From Deltaproteobacteria bacterium (GTDB taxonomy: Bacteria; Desulfobacterota; WTBG01; CAIYCZ01; CAIRTM01), in contig VGSH01000011.1 in the NCBI GenBank assembly GCA_016875025.1, forward strand, positions 1-45,107: a stretch of DNA of 45,107 bases, read 5' to 3'. The position numbers and the translations under genes are program-made. The notes beneath the pieces are model-generated. The model was given only the letters and a program-made list of their open reading frames with translations. It was not told the origin of the DNA and did not search any database. Positions 40,438 to 45,107 of this stretch are shown here, piece after piece. Position 1 is the first letter of the stretch. Each line of letters starts with the position of its first letter.

Positions 40438-41541
40438 ATGTACAACACCCGAGCGTCGGGTATAGAGATGAACCACGCTATGAAACACAAGCAGGACGAA
40501 AAGCACGAAAAAACTGCCGCCGGCGGTGAAATCGTCGTCTATCAAAGCGAAGACGGGCGTATAAAGCTGGATGTGCGCCTGCAGGATGAAACCGTCTGGT
40601 TGACACAGCCCCTGATGGCTGAGCTGTTTCAGACAACGCAGCAGAATATAAGTCAACATATTATAAATATTTACGATGAAAAGGAGCTTCCGGAGGCGGC
40701 AACTCACAAGAAATTCTTGTCAGTTCGCCGGGAAGGCAGCCGCAATGTTCAGCGCAATCTCGATTTCTACAACCTCGACATGATCATATCGGTCGGCTAC
40801 CGGGTAAAAAGCCATGTTGCCACGCGTTTCCGCATCTGGGCCACCCAAAGGTTGAAGGAATACATTGTTAAAGGATTTGCTCTGGATGATGAACGGCTAA
40901 AAAACCCGGATCAGCCCTTTGACTATTTTGAAGAGCTCACCCGCCGCATTCAGGACATCCGCACCTCGGAGAGGCGCTTTTATCAAAAGATTACTGATAT
41001 TTACGCAACCAGCATTGATTATGATCCCACGCTTGAGATCAGCCTCGACTTCTTTAAAACAGTACAGAACAAGATGCACTGGGCCATCACCGGCCTGACC
41101 GCTGCCGAGATCATCCACTCCCGCGCCGACAGTAATAAACGCAATATGGGACTCACGAACTGGCGCGGGGCGAAAGTGCGCAAGCAGGATGTGACCATCG
41201 CCAAAAATTACTTGAACGAAAACGAACTGGCGGCATTAAACAATCTGGTTGAGCAATATCTTATTTTTGCCGAGGGGCAGGCCATGCGGCGCATCCCCAT
41301 GCGTATGACCGACTGGATCAAAAAGCTTGATGCCTTTTTGAACATCAACGATCGCGAAATTCTGACACATGCGGGCACTATCTCCCATGAAATAGCAAAG
41401 CAGCTGGCAGAGGACGAATACGAGAAGTTCAGCCACACACGGTTGGTGAAACAGGACCAAATCGGCAATGCCTTCGACAAACTGATCAAGCAGCTACCAC
41501 CCGGCAAAACCGACAGTAAGAAAAAACAAACGGGCAAATGA
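40438..41541 (+). CDS. RhuM-family (virulence RhuM-like) protein
   Basis: The 367-residue protein has ATG 40438 (GAAGG six bases upstream), with ATGs at 40468 and 40480 as alternatives. The N-terminal part IVVYQSEDGRIKLDVRLQDETVWLTQPLMAELFQTTQQNISQHI is the RhuM signature. It includes a helix-turn-helix-like stretch, followed by NLDMIISVGYRVKS..ATRFRIWATQRLKEYIVKGF. The C-terminal part is helical with KNYLNENELAALNNLVEQYL. RhuM-like genes are often found in restriction or toxin loci and Salmonella islands; the molecular function is not established. Full length seems intact. It is near but not inside the main cassette. Confidence 0.9.
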   Translation: MYNTRASGIEMNHAMKHKQDEKHEKTAAGGEIVVYQSEDGRIKLDVRLQDETVWLTQPLMAELFQTTQQNISQHIINIYDEKELPEAATHKKFLSVRREGSRNVQRNLDFYNLDMIISVGYRVKSHVATRFRIWATQRLKEYIVKGFALDDERLKNPDQPFDYFEELTRRIQDIRTSERRFYQKITDIYATSIDYDPTLEISLDFFKTVQNKMHWAITGLTAAEIIHSRADSNKRNMGLTNWRGAKVRKQDVTIAKNYLNENELAALNNLVEQYLIFAEGQAMRRIPMRMTDWIKKLDAFLNINDREILTHAGTISHEIAKQLAEDEYEKFSHTRLVKQDQIGNAFDKLIKQLPPGKTDSKKKQTGK

Positions 41542-41660
41542 TGAAAAAAAACAGACACGTTATTGACGCACGGGTAAAATCCCAGGTTTTTTTCAGCCGG
41601 GCAGCAATAATAATCTCAGTGGCTGGCTTTTTGTAAAAAAATATCATCGAGAATGCAGCG

Positions 41661-42392
41661 GTGACTAAACACCACGATACTCATACAACAAAGGCACCAA
41701 ATCTCGAACAACTCCTCAATGAAAACCAGCGGCTTAAGTCATTGCTGGATGCACATGGCATTGAATGGCGGCAAGAGACTGTAACCTATCCAACCCCACA
41801 ACCAATATCACCTCCCGCTTTTCAAGAATGCACCCCGAACCTTGATTCCGCCCAAAAGGTTGCCCTTTTCCGAAGTCTCTTCCGGGGCCGCACCGATGTC
41901 TATCCCCTGCGCTGGGAATCGGCAAAAGGGAAATCCGGCTACTCGCCTGCCTGCGGAAATGAATGGAAGCCGGGAGTGTGCGGAAAGCCCCAAATAAAGT
42001 GCGCTGATTGCGAAAACAGGATGCTGCTGCCCGTTACCGATCAGGTCATCTATGATCATCTGAGCGGCAAACAGACCATTGGCGTCTATCCGCTGCTGAG
42101 CGATGATACCTGCTGGTTTCTGGCCGTTGATTTCGATGAGGCTGAATGGCGCGATGATGCCGGGGCTTTTATACAATCATGCCGGGAGCTTGGCGTGCCT
42201 GCGGCGCTTGAAGTATCACGGTCTGGGGAAGGCGCGCATGTCTGGATATTTTTTTCCGGGGCTGTGCCGGCGCGAGACGCCCGCCGACTGGGCGCTGAGC
42301 CTGTCGAAGCGTCCGAACGGAAAACGTATCCTGTAGACAACCCGTTCATGGTTCGACAGGCTCACCACGAACGGGGTTTCGTTTTGCCCTGA
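41661..42392 (+). pseudogene. TOTE conflict-system primase, truncated
   Basis: The 243-codon frame starts with GTG 41661. After a coiled coil (LEQLLNENQRLKSLLDAHGI), residues 64-210 match the archaeo-eukaryotic primase module of TOTE conflict systems: ALFRSLFRGRTDVYPLRWES, four zinc-type cysteines (C98, C107, C114, C117), the catalytic D157-F-D159 and SRSGEGAH193VW. From about residue 211 the frame is encoded by a double-hairpin repeat (EPVEASERKTYPVDN...), so the rest of the primase and the expected helicase and nuclease parts are missing. The DxD and H catalytic sites are still present, but the domain is cut short. I treat it as a decayed gene. Confidence 0.82.
42290..42377. repeat. Double-hairpin dispersed repeat, copy 4
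   Basis: GCGCTGAGCCTGTCGAAGCG and AACCCGTTCATGGTTCGACAGGCTCACCACGAACGGG repeat the unit at 8015, with a diverged first arm. It marks the break in the primase gene. Confidence 0.75.
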
Positions 42393-42465
42393 AAAACGGA
42401 ACAAAGAAGGTAATGCTCTATCTGTGTGTACATCGTAATTTAAAAATCTAAAAACGGAACAGTAT

Positions 42466-42918
42466 ATGCATATCTTCGTCGACGCCGATGCCTGCCCGGT
42501 AAAAAATGAAATATACCGCGTGGCACAGCGCTACGGCATTGGGGTAACACTGGTAGCAAACGCATGGATGCGCGTACCTCACAATACACTCATCCATCTT
42601 GAAGTCGTAACAGGCGGATTCGATGCTGCTGATGACTGGATCGCCGGGCGGGCCGGAAAGGATGCTATCGTCATTACGGCCGACATTCCGCTTGCAGGCC
42701 GATGCCTTGCACAGGGCGCCCGCGTTCTCGGCCCGTCCGGAAAGCCCTTCACGGAAGAAAACATCGGCTCCGCGCTGGCAACGCGGGAGCTGCTCTCCGA
42801 GCTTCGCGGCATGGGTGAAATCACCCAGGGGCCGCCGCCGTTCAGCCAGCGCGACCGCTCGCTGTTTTTACAGCAGCTCGACCAGATGGTTCAAGCAGTG
42901 CGCAAAAACCAGCGGTAG
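42466..42918 (+). CDS. YaiI/YqxD family protein (DUF188)
   Basis: The 150-residue protein starts MHIFVDADACPVKNEIYRVA, the near-invariant opening of the DUF188 family. GGFDAADDWIAGRAGKDAIVITADIPLAGRCL and the ATRELLSELR segment follow. The acidic N-terminal residues and D in ITADIPL resemble the PIN-like metal site, so a nuclease fold has been suggested for the family, but its substrate is unknown. This looks like the return from the island to core genome. Confidence 0.93.
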   Translation: MHIFVDADACPVKNEIYRVAQRYGIGVTLVANAWMRVPHNTLIHLEVVTGGFDAADDWIAGRAGKDAIVITADIPLAGRCLAQGARVLGPSGKPFTEENIGSALATRELLSELRGMGEITQGPPPFSQRDRSLFLQQLDQMVQAVRKNQR

Positions 42919-43038
42919 ATACAGCGGCATGGGAATATGCCAAAACTCCACTTGTGATCAGCTGCACACATCATACTGCGGCAGCGCGGTTCCGGCGCAG
43001 GTCTTGACCGATTTCATGTGTGACATCTGCGCCCATAA

Positions 43039-43737
43039 TTATTTCCCGAAAAACATATCATAGGCCCGCTCCCGCGCACCAACGGCGCCGAACATGCGCT
43101 TTAAAAACCGCATGGCCGGGTCATGCTCGATCACCAGGTCTGCATAGTCGTCAAATGCCTGGCGCGCCCCTGGCAGCTGAGCATCTGCTGGGGGCTGCAC
43201 TGCGTCAAGCGCGTCAAGATACCTGCGCAGGTAGTGCTGCAGCAGCTCCGCTGCACGGCCATAGCGGTCCGGCGAAAGTTTCACATACACTGCCGCAGGT
43301 GAAAAACCGCGCGCTATCTCGCCCCTGACAGCTGCCGGCTCGGCCAGCAGGTCGGCATAGCCTGACCGGATAGCCTGCACGTCATCAAACAGACGTTCAC
43401 AAAAACGCTCAGCTGCTGGGAAGACCTGCTGCACATCAACCAGGAACAGAACCCTGCGTCCCATTACAATGGTCTCATTTGTAAAAACCGGGAAATTAAA
43501 TTCCATCCGGGGACACAGCAGCAGCGAACGCGATGCTGTACCCAAAAACGATGTCCTGAGAAACAGCGCGCGCACAAGCCGGCCGGTACAGTATACATCG
43601 CCGTCGAATTTCAGCAGACCCGCAAGGCGCCAGGGACGCTCGGGGAACGGATGCTTCAAACCAACCGGCAGAAGCTGATAGCGTCGTCGCAGTTCAGCAA
43701 GCGTGCCGTCATGGATATTCATCCAGGCATGTTCCAT
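43039..43737 (-). CDS. Ferredoxin-dependent bilin reductase-like protein (tentative)
   Basis: This 232-residue cytoplasmic protein does not match a common family I can name surely. Its layout parallels phycocyanobilin:ferredoxin oxidoreductase as I recall it. LLCPRMEFNFPVFTNETI parallels the PRPEYPLPMFGCDI strand, VLFLVDVQ the IVDLSP strand, FSPAAVYVKLSP the FSPFCVFIRP strand, and YADLVIEHDPAMRFLKRMFG..RAYDMFF the C-terminal YCQKQ...RVLEKAFG helix. The bilin-reductase catalytic His and Asp are not obviously kept (the Asp region reads TNET). If right, it would bind a linear or open tetrapyrrole or another haem product. No haem oxygenase or phytochrome gene is nearby. Confidence 0.45.
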   Translation of the reverse strand: MEHAWMNIHDGTLAELRRRYQLLPVGLKHPFPERPWRLAGLLKFDGDVYCTGRLVRALFLRTSFLGTASRSLLLCPRMEFNFPVFTNETIVMGRRVLFLVDVQQVFPAAERFCERLFDDVQAIRSGYADLLAEPAAVRGEIARGFSPAAVYVKLSPDRYGRAAELLQHYLRRYLDALDAVQPPADAQLPGARQAFDDYADLVIEHDPAMRFLKRMFGAVGARERAYDMFFGK

Positions 43738-44137
43738 AGTCCATCAACCTCCGCAGATAGATTCAAGGCGTTTGCGCGCAAATCTCAACACCGGCACAGC
43801 GGACTCACGCACCAGGGGCCAACAGACTATAGAAAAACAGAGGGTGAATGGCAATCGGAAAATGACCTGCGCGAACCGGCCGTACATCACGGGGCCAGAA
43901 TCAGTACTGGCGGCGTGCGCGCCGAATTGGTATTGACAAATCCGCTTAAATCAATAAGCTCTATGCACAAAGCGACGCGGCGATCTCGTTTTTTCAGGTA
44001 CGTAGAAACGCTTCGCGGAGCCTGTCCTGAGCGAAGCGAAGGGCTCGCAATGGACTTCCGGGAGACGTGTTCCGCGGGCTTTAACCTTGAACTTTGAACC
44101 TTGAACCTTGAACTTTGAACCATACCCGTCCCCGCCA
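43738..44137. other. Intergenic region before mltG
   Basis: About 400 bases with no gene supported on either strand. It contains a hairpin repeat (CTTCGC at 44011-44016 with GCGAAG at 44031-44036) and the TTGAACC run at 44081-44123. Confidence 0.5.
44081..44123. repeat. TTGAACC(T/TT) simple tandem repeat
   Basis: Six units of about 7-8 bases (TTAACC, TTGAACTTTGAACC, TTGAACC, TTGAACTTTGAACC) sit just before the mltG start, as a similar run does before the UDG gene at 12571. Confidence 0.7.
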
Positions 44138-45107
44138 ATGCGAAACTGGCTTGTATCAGTCCTGATTATTGGAACCGCGATGAGCTCCTCGGGTGCGCTG
44201 CGCCTGTACCAATTCGGAACAACAGCGCATACAGGCGCGCAGGCGCCGGTCATACTGGTCATTGCCCCGGGCAGCAGCATGCGCCAGGTAAGCACACAGC
44301 TGCACGCCTCGGATGTGACCACATCCGCCCGGATGTTTGAGCTGCTGGCGCGCATAAAGGGCGCGGCGCGCTCAATCAAATACGGCACCTATGAGTTCAA
44401 AACAGCACTCAGCCCCCTGGATATTCTCGACCGGCTGCGGCGGGGCCTGGTGCGCCTGCATCCCTTTACCGTGCCCGAGGGCAGAACCCTGTTTGAAACC
44501 GCCCGCATTATCGCCGCAACAGGGCTGGCCGACGAGGAAGACCTGCTTAAAAAAATGACCGATCCTGATTTTATCAGCAGCCTCAACCTGGATGCTGAAT
44601 CGCTGGAGGGCTACCTTTTCCCGGACACCTATTTTTTCGGTCAGGAAGCCACGGCCGGATCGATCCTGAAAATAATGGTTGAACGCTACCGTCAGGTATT
44701 TGCCGAAGAAATACAGTTGGCCGGGCAGGCACCCGGCCTCAGCGAGCATGACATCATCACGCTGGCCTCGCTGGTTGAGGCTGAAACCGGCAAAGCCGCT
44801 GAGCGCACTCTCATCGCAGGCGTATTCCTGAACAGGCTTACAAAAGGCATGCGGCTTGAATGCGACCCGACCGTGGTGTACGGCCAGCTGCTGCTTGATC
44901 CCGGATTCAAAGAGCGCCTGCGCCGCAGGCATCTCAGGCAGCACACGCCGCACAACACCTATCTCAATTACGGCCTGCCGCCCGGCCCGATCTGCAGTCC
45001 CGGCCGCCTTGCGATCCGCGCGGTTCTGCAGCCCGAAAAAACGGACTTTCTGTTTTTTGTATCCCGTAATGACGGCTCACATGAGTTTTCGCGCACATTG
45101 CAGGAGC
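44138..45107 (+). CDS. mltG: Endolytic murein transglycosylase MltG, N-terminal part
   Basis: The gene runs off the right edge after 323 codons. MltG is an inner-membrane enzyme that cleaves nascent glycan strands and sets their length. The ATG at 44138 begins a short N-terminal membrane anchor (WLVSVLIIGTAMSSSGALRL). A LysM-like/YceG domain follows: IAPGSSMRQVSTQL; SIKYGTYEFKTALSPLDILDRLRRG; FTVPEGRTLFETARIIA; LEGYLFPDTYFF. The catalytic glutamate E214 lies in ASLVEAETGKAAER. GVFLNRLTKGMRLECDPTVVYG and NTYLNYGLPPGPICSPG are also canonical. The end is missing only because the window stops. Confidence 0.96.
   Translation, partial: MRNWLVSVLIIGTAMSSSGALRLYQFGTTAHTGAQAPVILVIAPGSSMRQVSTQLHASDVTTSARMFELLARIKGAARSIKYGTYEFKTALSPLDILDRLRRGLVRLHPFTVPEGRTLFETARIIAATGLADEEDLLKKMTDPDFISSLNLDAESLEGYLFPDTYFFGQEATAGSILKIMVERYRQVFAEEIQLAGQAPGLSEHDIITLASLVEAETGKAAERTLIAGVFLNRLTKGMRLECDPTVVYGQLLLDPGFKERLRRRHLRQHTPHNTYLNYGLPPGPICSPGRLAIRAVLQPEKTDFLFFVSRNDGSHEFSRTLQE

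Overview
The window looks like a chromosomal segment from a GC-rich Gram-negative anaerobe. Lnt, an RND pump, a beta-barrel outer-membrane protein and MltG point to a double membrane. The multihaem cytochrome, the coaBC / family-4 uracil-DNA glycosylase pair, the HesB-like protein and the large load of small dispersed repeats are most like Desulfobacterota (former Deltaproteobacteria). This placement is inferred from gene content; no rRNA or tRNA gene was seen.

Layout. Positions 1-7.0 kb hold the end of lnt, an exported fusion of two redoxin-like domains to a seven-haem cytochrome, and a MarR - membrane-fusion protein - RND permease operon whose promoter overlaps an 18-bp perfect palindrome. 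Positions 7.3-14 kb hold a degenerate Hpt-like protein, a receiver-HATPase protein, miaA, an exported unknown, coaBC, a type-4 uracil-DNA glycosylase and a PilZ protein whose 3' end has been rewritten by a MITE-like repeat. Positions 14.7-26.9 kb hold an outer-membrane barrel protein, a small protein ending CQLGCF followed by a MoxR/ChlI-like ATPase and a VWA protein, a thioesterase-hesB-arfB operon, serC with a consensus promoter and a terminator, rpsU plus an RRM protein, a SurA-like lipoprotein, a HIT-superfamily phosphorylase, an orphan caspase-like (DUF6642-type) protein and a DUF486 protein.

Positions about 27.2-42.4 kb form a defence and mobile-element island that is visibly more AT-rich. 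Its core cassette is a SNF2 helicase, DUF4391, a beta-class DNA methyltransferase, a Fic protein and a type III restriction Res subunit. A cluster of TTTGTGTAT motifs lies between fic and res. Around it are debris and accessory genes: a possible HsdM start fragment, VapBC, an AAA ATPase cut off by a 12-bp tandem repeat, a RhuM-like protein, and a TOTE-system primase cut off by a dispersed hairpin repeat. The methyltransferase would mark host DNA. Res and the SNF2 helicase would act on unmarked DNA, and Fic is either a regulator or a guard toxin. The last 2.7 kb returns to housekeeping-type genes: a YaiI/DUF188 protein, a protein resembling ferredoxin-dependent bilin reductases, and mltG, which runs off the end.

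Two repeat families recur. One is a ~186-bp MITE-like element with 15-bp terminal inverted repeats (two full copies and at least three degraded ones). The other is a ~90-bp double-hairpin element (four copies). Both tend to sit at gene ends, and each appears to have altered at least one reading frame.
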